Positions 30,655 to 40,012 of a DNA stretch of 64,000 nucleotides are shown here, piece by piece. Where the stretch lies: assembly GCA_020199775.1 (NCBI GenBank), contig JAIVJZ010000040.1, positions 62,001 to 126,000 of the forward strand. The letters are read 5' to 3'. The notes under the pieces were generated by a model. The model worked only from the letters and a program-made list of their open reading frames with translations. It ran no database searches and was not told the DNA's origin. The first letter of the stretch is position 1. Each line of letters starts with the position of its first letter. Origin of the DNA: Acidobacteriota bacterium (GTDB lineage: Bacteria > Acidobacteriota > Blastocatellia > Pyrinomonadales > Pyrinomonadaceae). A program made the translations under genes and the position numbers.

Positions 30655-31068
30655 ATGCCTTTCTCCACACGCATCACGGTGCGCTTCGGCGACACAGACC
30701 CGGCCGGGTTGGTCTATTACCCGAACATCTTCCATTACTTTCACATCGCCCTCGAAGAGTTTTTCAGCGCACGCTGCCGGATCGGCTACGCGCAATTGGT
30801 CGCCGACGAGCGCATCGGCTTTCCCACCGTCAAGACGGAGACAGAGTTCTTCGCGCCGCTCGTCTACGGCGACGAAGTGGACGTGGAAATCTACGTCACG
30901 CGCACGGGCGACAGTTCCGCCACCTTCGTCTACGCCGCGCGCCGCGCCGCCGACGCGACGCTGTGCGCGCGCTCGACGCAGGTTCACGTGGCGATGAATC
31001 TCGACACGCGCCGCCCCGTCCACATCCCCGAAAAATACCGCCTCGCCTTCGCCCAAAGCGCGAGTTGA
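30655..31068 (+). CDS. 4-hydroxybenzoyl-CoA-type thioesterase
   Basis: Encodes 137 residues of a hot-dog-fold thioesterase. The catalytic motif DTDPAGLVYYPNIFHYF (about 16-32) contains the Asp of the 4-HBT family, and FPTVKTETEFFAPLVYGDEV is the usual second element. It hydrolyses an aryl- or acyl-CoA, perhaps releasing CoA from a dead-end intermediate. Thioesterases commonly accompany Box and 2-aminobenzoyl-CoA clusters. It is the last gene of the island, followed by hairpins and a terminator. Confidence 0.92.
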   Translation: MPFSTRITVRFGDTDPAGLVYYPNIFHYFHIALEEFFSARCRIGYAQLVADERIGFPTVKTETEFFAPLVYGDEVDVEIYVTRTGDSSATFVYAARRAADATLCARSTQVHVAMNLDTRRPVHIPEKYRLAFAQSAS

Positions 31069-31522
31069 AAAGGCGCGCCGGGCGGTCTCGATATTCAACG
31101 CAATAATTTTCCGCCAAAGTTTTGCGGAAAAACCGGCCGACTCGGCATTTACTTCAGGTGCGACGGAGAAGCGTTCGAGTTTCCCTGTCGCCTGCCCACC
31201 TCAGAGCAGCAACAACAGCATCGACAAGAGGCATAACGATTCGACGGTTCGACCCGGCCACTCTCTTGCACCCTTAGTCTCTCTTGCACCCTCGGTCTCG
31301 CTTTCTCTCCCCATTGCGACGGCGCGGATTGGATCATTCCAGCCCGCGCCGTCGCTTTTTTGCGCGCGTGCGCTTGCGGAAGTCTCGATGCGGCTTTTGA
31401 CCTTGAACCTCGTCTGCCCTAAGATTCATAAGCGCAAAGATTAACTTCGCGCTTTCCGGCTTACACGTCAGCCCGCGACCGTGAGATGCGGGCAGGTTGT
31501 TTTCGCGAAAGGATTCCGCCGC
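31069..31522. other. Intergenic region after the catabolic island
   Basis: It contains a TTTTCCGC/GCGGAAAA hairpin near 31107-31132, a direct repeat of CTCTCTTGCACCCT near 31262-31292, and the terminator at 31316-31361. The promoter of the TPR gene should lie in the last 150 bases but no clear boxes are seen. Confidence 0.6.
31316..31361 (+). terminator. Rho-independent terminator
   Basis: GCGACGGCGCGG pairs with CCGCGCCGTCGC (12 bp), followed immediately by six T. It marks the end of the catabolic operon. Confidence 0.85.
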
Positions 31523-32749
31523 ATGCGTTTTTCTCGAGTCACACGTCTTGCCTGTGCTTGTGCGCTGGTCTTCTCTACTCTGACCCCGCTGCGCGCGTCG
31601 GGCTTTAGCGACGCCACGCGCGTCGCCTTGATGCACGAACCGCTCACGGACGATCAACCGGAAGCGCGTGTCGGGTTGACGACTGAAACTGCGACGACGC
31701 AGGAGGCGCAAGCGGCGACGCCGACAACAACGACGAAGAAACGCTCGAACCTTTTCGTCCGCATCATCTCCGCGCCTTTTCGCGGCCTCGCCAAACTTTT
31801 CGGCAGCAGTGATAAAGGCGACAAGACCGCGCGCGCGAAAGCGAAGCAAAAGAAGGAGACGCAAATTGCGGCCGCGAAGCAAACGCCGGGCGGACGGCCG
31901 GACGCCGCACGCGTCGAACCGCCGCCCGCCACAGCTTCGCAACCCGAAGCGTTGGCCGAAGCCGCCGCGCGCTCCGCGCGTGCGGGCGAGAAGGTGTTGA
32001 GCGTGCCGCCGACTTTCGCCGCGCCCCCCTCGGCATCAACCCCGGCCGACATCCCCGCGCCGCCGCCACCGTCCGGCGCGGCGAAAGAGTTCGACTACGA
32101 ACCGCGCCCGTTCACCCCGTTCATCGAAGGCGTGCCGGGCGACCCGCTCTCGCAGGGGCGCGCGCTGCTGGCGAACGGCTACACTAACGAGGCCGTCGCG
32201 GAGTTGTCCGTGGCCGCCGTCACCGGCCCCGACCTCGTCGAGGCGAACAACCTGCTCGGCCTCGCCTACGACCGGCGCGGGCAGCACAAACAGGCGCGCG
32301 AGTTTTACGAACGCGCCCTCTCGGTCGAACCGCGGAACGCGCAGGTGTTGAACAACCTCGGCCATTCGCTCTATCTCGACGACCGTTACGCCGACGCGCT
32401 CGCGCGCCTCAAAGACGCCGCGCGGCTCGCCCCCGCCGACGCGCGCGTCGCGGGCAATCTCGCGCTCGTCTACGGTCGGCTCGGCAAGTACGACGAAGCC
32501 TTCAAACAGTTCAAGCGCGCGGGCAGCGAATTTTACGCGCGCACCAACACCGCCGTGCTCCTCGCCAACGCGGGGCGCGACCGCGACGCGATCAAACACT
32601 ACGAAGCCGCGCGCAAACTCGACCCCGCCGCTTCGGACGTGCTGCGCCAACTCATCACGCTCTACGTCCGCACAGGCCAACGCGACAAGGCCGAGGCCGC
32701 CCAGCGCGCGCTCGACAAGACGGCTGACAAGGCTTCGGCCGTGAGTTAA
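31523..32749 (+). CDS. Exported TPR-repeat protein
   Basis: Encodes 408 residues from ATG 31523, which has AAAGGA nine bases upstream (a GTG at 31481 is disfavoured). A signal peptide (about 1-22) precedes a long low-complexity linker rich in Ala, Thr, Lys and Pro (about 45-195). Five or so TPR units follow (about 205-405), with motifs such as EANNLLGLAYDRRGQHKQAR, EFYERALSVEPRNAQVLNNL and YGRLGKYDEAFKQFKRAG. TPR domains mediate protein-protein contacts. No partner is encoded next to it. Confidence 0.9.
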   Translation: MRFSRVTRLACACALVFSTLTPLRASGFSDATRVALMHEPLTDDQPEARVGLTTETATTQEAQAATPTTTTKKRSNLFVRIISAPFRGLAKLFGSSDKGDKTARAKAKQKKETQIAAAKQTPGGRPDAARVEPPPATASQPEALAEAAARSARAGEKVLSVPPTFAAPPSASTPADIPAPPPPSGAAKEFDYEPRPFTPFIEGVPGDPLSQGRALLANGYTNEAVAELSVAAVTGPDLVEANNLLGLAYDRRGQHKQAREFYERALSVEPRNAQVLNNLGHSLYLDDRYADALARLKDAARLAPADARVAGNLALVYGRLGKYDEAFKQFKRAGSEFYARTNTAVLLANAGRDRDAIKHYEAARKLDPAASDVLRQLITLYVRTGQRDKAEAAQRALDKTADKASAVS

Positions 32750-32785
32750 GAGCCGCGAAAGCAGCCACGACACCACGAAGCAGAA

Positions 32786-33215
32786 GACTTCTCAGAACCG
32801 TCACGCGTGACGGCGACTCGAAACGTGTGACGGTCACACCAAAACACAAAACGGTGCGCCGAAACACACGACGGTCACACCGAAAACTCTAACGGTCGTT
32901 CCAAAATCACTGACGGCCACCTCAAAACACGAAACGGCACGCCAAAACACGTAGCGGCGGAGTTAAATCACGTGACGATGGAGTTGAAACGCGTGACGGC
33001 GGGGTAAAAACGCGTGGCGACGGAATCATCACGCGCAACGGAGCATTACAGCAGTTTGCAAATGGATGCGACTCGTCTGTGATTATGGGAGGGGCCGGGC
33101 TTGTCCCTGCCCGCTCGCTTTCGTAGCCACGCGGGCAGGGACAAGCTTCATCGCACTCAATTGCAAACCGCTATAAAACACGCGGCGGCGGAGTTAGAAC
33201 ACGAGACGGCGACAC
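32786..33215. repeat. Degenerate 21-bp tandem repeat array, interrupted
   Basis: About a dozen imperfect 21-bp units of the form AAAACACGnnACGGcgnnnnn occur between the TPR gene and the response-regulator gene. The MITE-like element at 33047-33176 interrupts the array; two further units follow it. The units are too divergent and have no regular spacers, so this is not CRISPR. No long open frame covers it. Confidence 0.75.
33047..33176. mobile_element. MITE-like element, copy 2, inserted in the 21-bp array
   Basis: A 130-bp element with the same TA-bounded terminal repeats and interior as 10875-11018. The interior arms CTTGTCCCTGCCCGC and GCGGGCAGGGACAAG are exact inverses, forming a 15-bp stem. 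The array on both sides keeps its 21-bp unit, consistent with insertion. Confidence 0.83.
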
Positions 33216-33259
33216 CGGAGCAAGCGACTTTGGAGTTGTTACGTCTACAGGAGCGCGCT

Positions 33260-34675
33260 TCAACTGCGCCGCGTCAAATTGTAATCGCGCAGGCGGCGGT
33301 AGAGGGTGGAGGGCGAGATGCCGAGGATTTCGGCGGTCTTGCCGCGATGCCAGTTGGTCTGTTCGAGCGCGGAGACGATCTGTTGACGCTCGACTTCTCT
33401 GAGCGGCGGCTGCACGACCGAGCTTGCCCCTTCGACCGGCGCGCCGCCCGCCCCTCCTGCCGTCGTGCCCACATAGGCCGTAACGAACGCGGTCGCCGCC
33501 GGGTTGACGATTTCGGGCGGCAGTTCGCTCGTCGTAATGCGCCCGTCGTTGGCGAGCAGCACGGCGCGCTCAAGGCAGTTGCGTAACTGGCGCACGTTGC
33601 CCGGCCACGGGTACGCGGCGAGCGCGGCAAACGCTTCGGGAGTGATCTCCGGCGGGTTCGGGCCGCCGAGTTGACGGACGAGATGCTGCGCGAGCGGCTC
33701 GATGTCTTCGGGGCGTTCGCGCAAAGGCGTGAGGTTGATCTGAAATCCGTTGATGCGGTAGAGCAGGTCGGCGCGGAAGCTGCCGTCGGAGACGGCCTGC
33801 GGCATGTCGCGGTTCGTCGCGGCGATGATGCGCACGTTGACCTGAACTTTGCGCACCGCGCCGACGCGGTAGAAGGTCTGCGTCTCGATGGCGCGCAGCA
33901 GTTTCGACTGCAAGGGCGCGGGCAGTTCCGTCACCTCGTCCAGAAAGAGCGTGCCGTTGTCGGCGAGTTCGAAGAGTCCGAGCTTGCGCCCCTTCGCGCC
34001 GGAGAACGCGCCCGCCTCGTAGCCGAACAGTTCCGATTCGAGGAGCGATTCCTGAAAGGCGGCGCAGTTGAGGTCGATGAACGAGGCGTCTTTGCGCTGC
34101 GACAGACGGTGAATGGCGTGCGCGATCAACTCCTTGCCCGTGCCCGACTCGCCCGTGATCAGGACGGAGGCGTCCGAGGGCGCGACGCGCTCGACGAGGC
34201 GCAGAGCCTCGCGCATCGCGTCCGAGACGTGGACGATCTCCGGCATCCCCGACTGTCGCGCGAGTTGCGCGCGCAGGCGTTGATTGTCCACGCGCAGCCG
34301 CCGCTTCTCGGCCGCGCGTTTGACGAGCGTGTCGAGTTCGTTGATGTGATAGGGCTTGGAGAGGTAATCATACGCGCCGAGTTTCATCGCCTCGATGGCC
34401 GTCTCGACGGTGGCGTGCCCGGTCAGCATGATCACTTCGGGCGGGTTCGGCCGCTGGTGGACGCGGCGCAAAAGTTCGAGGCCGTCCATGCGCGGCATGT
34501 TGATGTCGCACAACAGCACATCGACGTTGCTCTCTTCCAGCAGGCGCAGCGCGGCCTCGCCGTCGGGCGCGACGCGTACCTCGTGCCCCTGCCTTTGAAG
34601 TTCTTTTTGCAACACCAGCCGGAGGTTCGCTTCATCCTCGGCCACCAGAATTCTGCTCGGCTGCTCGTTACTCAA
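33260..34675 (-). CDS. NtrC-family sigma-54-dependent response regulator
   Basis: Encodes 471 residues. The start is a TTG overlapping the kinase stop (TTGA) with GGAGG nine bases upstream; the longer frame to 34906 is rejected. Receiver domain: about 8-120 with phospho-acceptor Asp57 in CDINMPRMDG. AAA+ domain: about 145-380 with Walker A GESGTGKE, GAFSGA (the sigma-54 contact loop, normally GAFTGA) and LFLDEVTELP. C-terminal Fis-type helix-turn-helix: GKTAEILGISPSTLYRRLRDY. It is the partner of the hybrid kinase upstream; translation is coupled. Confidence 0.94.
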   Translation of the reverse strand: MSNEQPSRILVAEDEANLRLVLQKELQRQGHEVRVAPDGEAALRLLEESNVDVLLCDINMPRMDGLELLRRVHQRPNPPEVIMLTGHATVETAIEAMKLGAYDYLSKPYHINELDTLVKRAAEKRRLRVDNQRLRAQLARQSGMPEIVHVSDAMREALRLVERVAPSDASVLITGESGTGKELIAHAIHRLSQRKDASFIDLNCAAFQESLLESELFGYEAGAFSGAKGRKLGLFELADNGTLFLDEVTELPAPLQSKLLRAIETQTFYRVGAVRKVQVNVRIIAATNRDMPQAVSDGSFRADLLYRINGFQINLTPLRERPEDIEPLAQHLVRQLGGPNPPEITPEAFAALAAYPWPGNVRQLRNCLERAVLLANDGRITTSELPPEIVNPAATAFVTAYVGTTAGGAGGAPVEGASSVVQPPLREVERQQIVSALEQTNWHRGKTAEILGISPSTLYRRLRDYNLTRRS

Positions 34676-36780
34676 CTCACTCGGCCTCCGTCCAATCGCT
34701 CCTCGCTCAGCGAGGGCAAGACAAGCGTGAAAGTCGTCCCGCGCCCGATCACCGAATCCACCGCGACGCGCCCCCCGTGCTCCGTCACAATACCATAACA
34801 GACGGCCAGCCCAAGACCCGTTCCCTGCCCGACCTCCTTCGTCGTGAAGAACGGATCGAAGATGCGCGCCAGATTCTCCTGCGGAATCCCGACGCCCGTG
34901 TCGCACACCTCGACGCGCACGCCCGCGCCTTCGTTCCGCGTGCGCAACAGCAGCGTCCCGCCCTGCGGCATCGCGTCAATCGCGTTCTCGGCGAGGATGA
35001 TCACGGCCTGCTGCAACTGCCCCGCGTCGCCCGACACGGCGGCCACGTCCGTGGCGTCCACCACGATCTCGACGTTGCGGCTGCGCTTCTGGTGACGCAG
35101 CAGGCGCGCGGCCGCTTCCAGCACCTCGCCCAACTCGACGGGCGCGTGCTGCCCCGCACGGTTGCGGCTGAAATCCAGCAGCCCGTTCGTGATCGTCTTA
35201 CAACGAAATGCCTCGCTGCGAATCAGCGACAGGTATTCGCGCAGGTCTTCGATCTCCGTCGATTGGCCGAACGCGCCTTCGGCGACGCGCGTCTCCAAAG
35301 CCTCGGCGCACGCGGCGATGGTGGCGAGCGGGTTGTTGATCTCGTGGACGACCCCGGCGGCGAGTCGCCCGACGGCCGCGAGTTTTTCCGTCCGCGCGAC
35401 GGCGCGATTCGCCTCGACGCGCGTCGTGATGTCTTCGCCGACCGTGATGACGTGTGAAACTTCGTCGCCCCCGACGCGCATCGGCACTTTACTGACGAGC
35501 CAGTGTTTCGCCGTGCCGTCCGGGGCGATTGATTCCTGCTCGATGCGCTCCATCCGTCCGGTCTCGAAGGCGCGGCCGAATTCGCGTTCCAGTATGTCGC
35601 GTCGCTGGCGCGTCAGCACGTCGAAGATGTTGCGCCCCAGAGCCTCGCCGCGCGGGATGCCCTGCCCGCCGAGTTCGCGGTTGCGATTCCAGGCGACGAT
35701 GCGATGATTGCGATCCACGGCGTAGAGCGAGACGGGCAGCGTGTCGATGATGGCTTCGGTGAAACGTCTCTGCGCTTCGGCTTCGGCGGTGCGGCGTTCG
35801 ACTTCCTTCGCCAGACTGGCCGAGGACGAGCGCGCCGCCTCGTACAGCGACGAGATGCGCGCGGCCAGCGCGGCCTGCTGCGCCGCCGCATCTATCAAAC
35901 GGCTCTCGGTTTCGCCGCAATCCTCCGCGCGGTCGAACGCGACGACGAGCGCGCCGAGAGCGCGCCCCTCGAAGCGCAACGGCGCGACATACTCGATGCG
36001 GTGCGCCTCGTCGCGCAGGAAAAACTCCGCCGGGTCTTCCAGCCTGCCGGAAGTCGCGGGGTCGGTGGCGAGCCAACGCCTGAGCTTCGTCTGGTCGATC
36101 AAAGCCCCGCCTTCGGCGCTGCCCTCGCGGTCGAAGACGCAGGCCGCCGCCTCGCTTAACGTCACTGCCGACGTTGTGCCGCCCTCCGCGCGCGCCTGCT
36201 CGCCGTCGCCGGGTTGAGGCAACTCCAACATGGCCGCGCACAGCGCGGCGTTGGCCGCTTCGTAGGTCGCGCCCGCCACGCGCCGGACGACTTGCAGGGG
36301 TTCGAGCGCGACGAGCAGGCCGCGCCCGAGGTCGGCCAGAAAACCGAGTTCGCGATTGCTGCCGACGAGCGCGCGTTCGCGTTGCGCCGCCTCGATCTGC
36401 GTGCCGACGCGCGACAGGAGTTCGCGGCGCGTCGCCGGTTTGACGATGAAATCGTCCGCCCCGGCGGCGAACGCGCTGACCTTGCGTTCCTCGTCGTCGT
36501 GCGCCGAGATGACGATGATCGGCAGCCGCCGCGTGGCCTCCTGCGCGCGCAACAGGCGGCACAGGGCGAGACCGTCGATGCCGGGCAGTTCGATGTCGAG
36601 GAGAATCAGATCACACGGCTCGCGGTGGAGCAGGCGCAGCGCGGTCGGCGCGTCGGCGGCGACTTTCACCTGATGCTGCGCGCTCTCGAACGTGTTCTGC
36701 AAAAAGTCGCGCGCCCGTTCGTCGTCGTCAACGATGAGCAGGGTGAAACTTTTCGCTGTTTGGATGGAAGAACCCGACAT
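34672..36780 (-). CDS. Hybrid sensor histidine kinase (REC-GAF-PAS-HisKA-HATPase)
   Basis: Encodes 702 residues, cytoplasmic (no membrane segment seen). An N-terminal receiver domain (about 12-130, acceptor Asp62 in [10 protein letters not shown]) is followed by a GAF-like domain (about 160-315), a PAS domain (about 340-460, [20 protein letters not shown]) and the kinase core with H-box [14 protein letters not shown]. The ATP-binding domain has [23 protein letters not shown] and [13 protein letters not shown]. The receiver at the N-terminus suggests input from another kinase. It overlaps the NtrC-type regulator gene, forming one signalling unit. Confidence 0.94.
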   Translation of the reverse strand: MSGSSIQTAKSFTLLIVDDDERARDFLQNTFESAQHQVKVAADAPTALRLLHREPCDLILLDIELPGIDGLALCRLLRAQEATRRLPIIVISAHDDEERKVSAFAAGADDFIVKPATRRELLSRVGTQIEAAQRERALVGSNRELGFLADLGRGLLVALEPLQVVRRVAGATYEAANAALCAAMLELPQPGDGEQARAEGGTTSAVTLSEAAACVFDREGSAEGGALIDQTKLRRWLATDPATSGRLEDPAEFFLRDEAHRIEYVAPLRFEGRALGALVVAFDRAEDCGETESRLIDAAAQQAALAARISSLYEAARSSSASLAKEVERRTAEAEAQRRFTEAIIDTLPVSLYAVDRNHRIVAWNRNRELGGQGIPRGEALGRNIFDVLTRQRRDILEREFGRAFETGRMERIEQESIAPDGTAKHWLVSKVPMRVGGDEVSHVITVGEDITTRVEANRAVARTEKLAAVGRLAAGVVHEINNPLATIAACAEALETRVAEGAFGQSTEIEDLREYLSLIRSEAFRCKTITNGLLDFSRNRAGQHAPVELGEVLEAAARLLRHQKRSRNVEIVVDATDVAAVSGDAGQLQQAVIILAENAIDAMPQGGTLLLRTRNEGAGVRVEVCDTGVGIPQENLARIFDPFFTTKEVGQGTGLGLAVCYGIVTEHGGRVAVDSVIGRGTTFTLVLPSLSEERLDGGRVS

Positions 36781-37103
36781 GCTTTCGTAAGGGATGTGCC
36801 GACCCTCTTCCGGCGTCGCCCGGCGAACAGTTGCAGACCCGACAGAAGCAATCCCGGCGGCGGGGTGCGCTAAAGCGAAGAGTCTCCGACGAAGCGCATT
36901 CCAGCCAACGACGCTTGCCGCAGCCTTGAGCCTCTCTAACGATTGAAAGCGATGACGGGCGGGTATGTCAAGATAGCATTCAGCCGTCAGCCGTCAGCCG
37001 TCAGCTATCAGCGGGCAGTTATTACCGGGAGACTATGCTCCGCTCTACGCAATAAGCTCCGTCCTCAGTTTCGGCTGATGGCTGACGGCTGACGGCTGAC
37101 GGC
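36781..37103. other. Intergenic region upstream of the kinase gene
   Basis: It holds a heptamer hairpin (36979-37103) and about 200 bp that should contain the kinase promoter, given that the HD-GYP gene ends at 37104 on the same strand. No clear promoter boxes are seen. Confidence 0.5.
36979..37103. repeat. Heptamer hairpin, GTCAGCC family, long loop
   Basis: Four CCGTCAG units on the left are mirrored by CTGACGG units on the right across a loop of about 60 bases. It ends at the stop codon of the HD-GYP gene and is not next to a start codon. Confidence 0.88.
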
Positions 37104-39656
37104 TCAGTTAATCGCCGCCGTGGCGAGTTCGTCGGTTGGGGTTTCGACGATTGAGAGAGACGCGGGGGGATTGCGGCGGGGGCGGCGTTTGTGGTCGGCT
37201 TTGGCGGAGTACATGGCCTGATCGGCGGCGATTAGCAGTTGGTTCAGCGTCTCGCCGTCCACGCCGAAACGCGCCGCGCCGACGCTGATGCCGACGCGGG
37301 CGCGTTTATCGGGCGGGACGCGCAGGGAGAGTTGGCCGATGGCGCGCTCGATGCGCCCGCACAGGTCGTCGGCCTGCGCGCGGGGGAGGTCTTGCACGAC
37401 GGCCACGAACTCGTCGCCCGCGTAGCGCGCGAGGAAATCATACTCGCGGAGTTGGGCGTTCAGGACGCGCGCCACCTCGCGCAGCATTTGATCGCCGGTG
37501 CTGTGGCCGTAAGTGTCGTTGACCAGTTTGAACTCGTCGAGGTCGAGCATGACGACCTGAAAGGACGTGCCGTTGCGGCGCGCGCGGGCTTCCTCTTCCG
37601 CGAAGCGCAGTTGCAGGGCGCGCGCGTTGGGCAGGTTCGTGAGCGGGTCGGTGAGCGCGTTGGATTCGGCCTCGGCGTGGTGGAGGGCGTTGGAGAAGGC
37701 GTCGGAGGCGAGGCGGGCGACGGTGTCGAGCAGGTGCAGATGGTCGTCCGTGTAATGATCCGGCCGGAGCGAATAGACGGCGAGCACGCCGAGCAGGCGT
37801 TCGTCTTTGACGAGCGGCAGCGCGATCATGGAGCGATAACTTTGCGCCTCCGGCAGCGCGAAGCCGGAGAAGTCCAGCATCGGGTCGAACCCGGCGGCGG
37901 GGCGGCGGTTGGCGATGACGAACCCGATCACGCCCTCGCCCGGCGCGACGCAGTGGCCACGCAGGAGTTCGGCGTTCAGCCCGCTGACGTGCGCCACGGT
38001 CGCGTAGTTTTTCAACTCGTCGAAGAGGTAGACGACGCAGGTGTCGAACGGAACGATGTGCCCGACCTTGTTGACGAGAATCTGGCTGCGGTCTTCGATC
38101 TGAAGCGACGCGCCGAAGGTGCTCGCGATTTCGTAGAGCGCGTAGACCTCGCGGTGCGCGCTCTTGATCTGTTCGAGATAGGCGGGCACGGCGAAGTGTT
38201 TCGGGTTGAACGGCGGCGCGGCGGAAGCGATGGCGGCGGCGGCGGCGGGGGCGTTCGCGCCGCTCGCTTCGACGAGGGCGCGCGGCTCCGCTTCGCGGCT
38301 CGTGAAACCGTGCTGGTCGAGTCCGAGTTCGGCGATCTCCGCCTCGAACTGCGGCAGGTGTTTGAGAAACAGTTCGACGACTTTCGGATCGAAGTGCGTG
38401 CCCGCGCCGCGCAAGAGCATCAGGCCCGCCTCCTCGCACGTCAGGCCGCGCCGGTACGGGCGATCCTCGCGCACCGAGTCGAAGCAATCGACGACGGCGA
38501 AGATGCGCGCCGTCCACGGTATCTCTTCGCCGCGCAGGCCGTCCGGGTAGCCGAGGCCGTCCCAGCGCTCGTGGTGGGAGCGCACGATGGGGACAATCGG
38601 GTAGGGGTAATCGATGCGTTCGAGTATCTGCGCGCCGACGACCGTGTGCACCTTCATGCGCTCGAACTCGGCCGTCGTCAGCTTGCCGGGCTTGTTCAGG
38701 ATGTGATCGGGCACGGCGAGTTTGCCGATGTCGTGCAGCATCGCGCCCGCCCTGAGAGCCTCGATCTCGCTGTGCGTGAGGTTGAGTATTTCGCCGAGCC
38801 GCGCGGCGTAGAGTTGGACGCGCCGCACGTGGCAGTGGGTCGTCTGATCCTTGGCGTCAATCGCCGTGGCGAGGGCTTCGATGGTGGCGAGGTGCAGGCG
38901 CGAGAGTTCCGCCGTCTCGCGCGACTTCTCGTTCATGCGCTCGAAATAGATTTTGTACGTGGCGAAGGTCGCGCCGATGACGGGGACGCTCAGGAGCACG
39001 TAGATGAGGCCGAAGTTTTGCATCGCCAGATAGAGCAGCGCGGTGACGATGGCGGCGGCGAAGAACGTGAAGCAAGTCCAGAGATAGCCGTCGCGCCAGA
39101 ACTTCCAGATCGAACTGTGCCCTTTCAACGCGTGCAGCGTGGCGATGAGCATGCCGTTGAAGAAATATTGCAGGAGCGCCATCACGACGAGCGGCACGAG
39201 CAGTTGTTCGAACGTCACCCGCGACATGCCGACGGGCTGGCGCGCGATGCCCGCGTAAGAGTCGAGCAGGAAATAAAACGCCGTGGCCGAGACGAGCACC
39301 GTCAGCGACATCGTGGCAGGCGCGGCCAGCCAACTCGTCGCGCGCCGCGAGGTGCGCAGCGAACTGATGAGCGCGTCCGTCGCGCCGAGCACGAGGGCGG
39401 CGGGCACGCCGAGCAGGATCGCCCCGAGGAAGATGAAGGCGTCGCCCGCCGTGATGCTGGCCGAGGTGTTGGGGATGCGAATGGGGAGAGAACTCGAGAG
39501 GACGACGAAACTGGCGAGCGCGAGGAACTGCAAACCCTGCGCCGGGGTGAACGAGAGACACTGCGAGAGCGCCCACGCGACGATGAGCCCGCCTGCCGAG
39601 ACGAGCGCGACCCAGTAGACTTTGGCCGCGCGACTGTAGCCCGACATGTCAATCAT
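37104..39656 (-). CDS. Membrane c-di-GMP protein: HD-GYP, GAF and GGDEF domains
   Basis: Encodes 850 residues from ATG 39656 (TTG 39662 and ATG 39647 are alternatives). About six N-terminal membrane helices (15-240) are followed by an HD-GYP phosphodiesterase domain (HDIGKLAVPDHILNKPGKL, then HHERWDGLGYPDGLRGEEIP, about 310-440), a GAF domain (about 510-660) and a GGDEF cyclase domain (DLDEFKLVNDTYGHSTGDQM, signature RYAGDEFV). AGDEF instead of GGDEF is tolerated in active cyclases. It may make and degrade c-di-GMP under ligand control. A PilZ effector is encoded at 43605-44030. Confidence 0.93.
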   Translation of the reverse strand: MIDMSGYSRAAKVYWVALVSAGGLIVAWALSQCLSFTPAQGLQFLALASFVVLSSSLPIRIPNTSASITAGDAFIFLGAILLGVPAALVLGATDALISSLRTSRRATSWLAAPATMSLTVLVSATAFYFLLDSYAGIARQPVGMSRVTFEQLLVPLVVMALLQYFFNGMLIATLHALKGHSSIWKFWRDGYLWTCFTFFAAAIVTALLYLAMQNFGLIYVLLSVPVIGATFATYKIYFERMNEKSRETAELSRLHLATIEALATAIDAKDQTTHCHVRRVQLYAARLGEILNLTHSEIEALRAGAMLHDIGKLAVPDHILNKPGKLTTAEFERMKVHTVVGAQILERIDYPYPIVPIVRSHHERWDGLGYPDGLRGEEIPWTARIFAVVDCFDSVREDRPYRRGLTCEEAGLMLLRGAGTHFDPKVVELFLKHLPQFEAEIAELGLDQHGFTSREAEPRALVEASGANAPAAAAAIASAAPPFNPKHFAVPAYLEQIKSAHREVYALYEIASTFGASLQIEDRSQILVNKVGHIVPFDTCVVYLFDELKNYATVAHVSGLNAELLRGHCVAPGEGVIGFVIANRRPAAGFDPMLDFSGFALPEAQSYRSMIALPLVKDERLLGVLAVYSLRPDHYTDDHLHLLDTVARLASDAFSNALHHAEAESNALTDPLTNLPNARALQLRFAEEEARARRNGTSFQVVMLDLDEFKLVNDTYGHSTGDQMLREVARVLNAQLREYDFLARYAGDEFVAVVQDLPRAQADDLCGRIERAIGQLSLRVPPDKRARVGISVGAARFGVDGETLNQLLIAADQAMYSAKADHKRRPRRNPPASLSIVETPTDELATAAIN

Positions 39657-39758
39657 TCTCAACCCGTCCTCTCGTCCGCAAAGTTTCGCGACCGCTTTTC
39701 ATCTTCAAGCTTCATGATTCATCCCCCGCCCCGATTTCTCGCCTATGCTAAAAAGTCC

Positions 39759-39807
39759 GTCGCCGGAGACGATTGACGGGAGCAAATCGTCTTTCGTCTC
39801 CGGCGAC
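39759..39807. other. Strong 14-bp hairpin
   Basis: GTCGCCGGAGACGA pairs exactly with TCGTCTCCGGCGAC over a 21-base loop. No T-run follows on either strand, so it is not a standard terminator. Confidence 0.7.
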
Positions 39808-39948
39808 GGCGTGGGCGAGCGGCGAGTGCGTGGCACTCACTCGCCGCGCTTGGGGTGAGAATCCTAGTCCGTCTTTCGTCGCGCCGCGCGTTTGTCGAAA
39901 CTGCCTCGACAGAACTCGCGTCCCGCGACCCGTCCGGTTATCAAAATT

Positions 39949-40012
39949 GGTGCGGCCTTTCGGACTCCGTGCGGTGAGTCCGAAGAAGCGGGTTAACGCT
40001 TCCAGCCGCACC
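39949..40012. ncRNA. Candidate structured RNA: perfect three-way junction
   Basis: Closing stem GGTGCGGC/GCCGCACC encloses two perfect hairpins, CGGACTC/GAGTCCG and GAAGCG/CGCTTC, with 2-4-base junction strands. No known riboswitch or ribozyme core is recognised. Either strand could be transcribed. The call rests on base pairing alone. Confidence 0.4.

Noticed and set aside
32786-33215. Possible CRISPR array
   Set aside because: The units are contiguous, diverged and 21 bp long with no spacers; no cas genes are near.
34676-34906. Upstream extension of the response regulator into the kinase gene
   Set aside because: TTG 34675 with GGAGG and the TTGA overlap yields a receiver domain of normal length.
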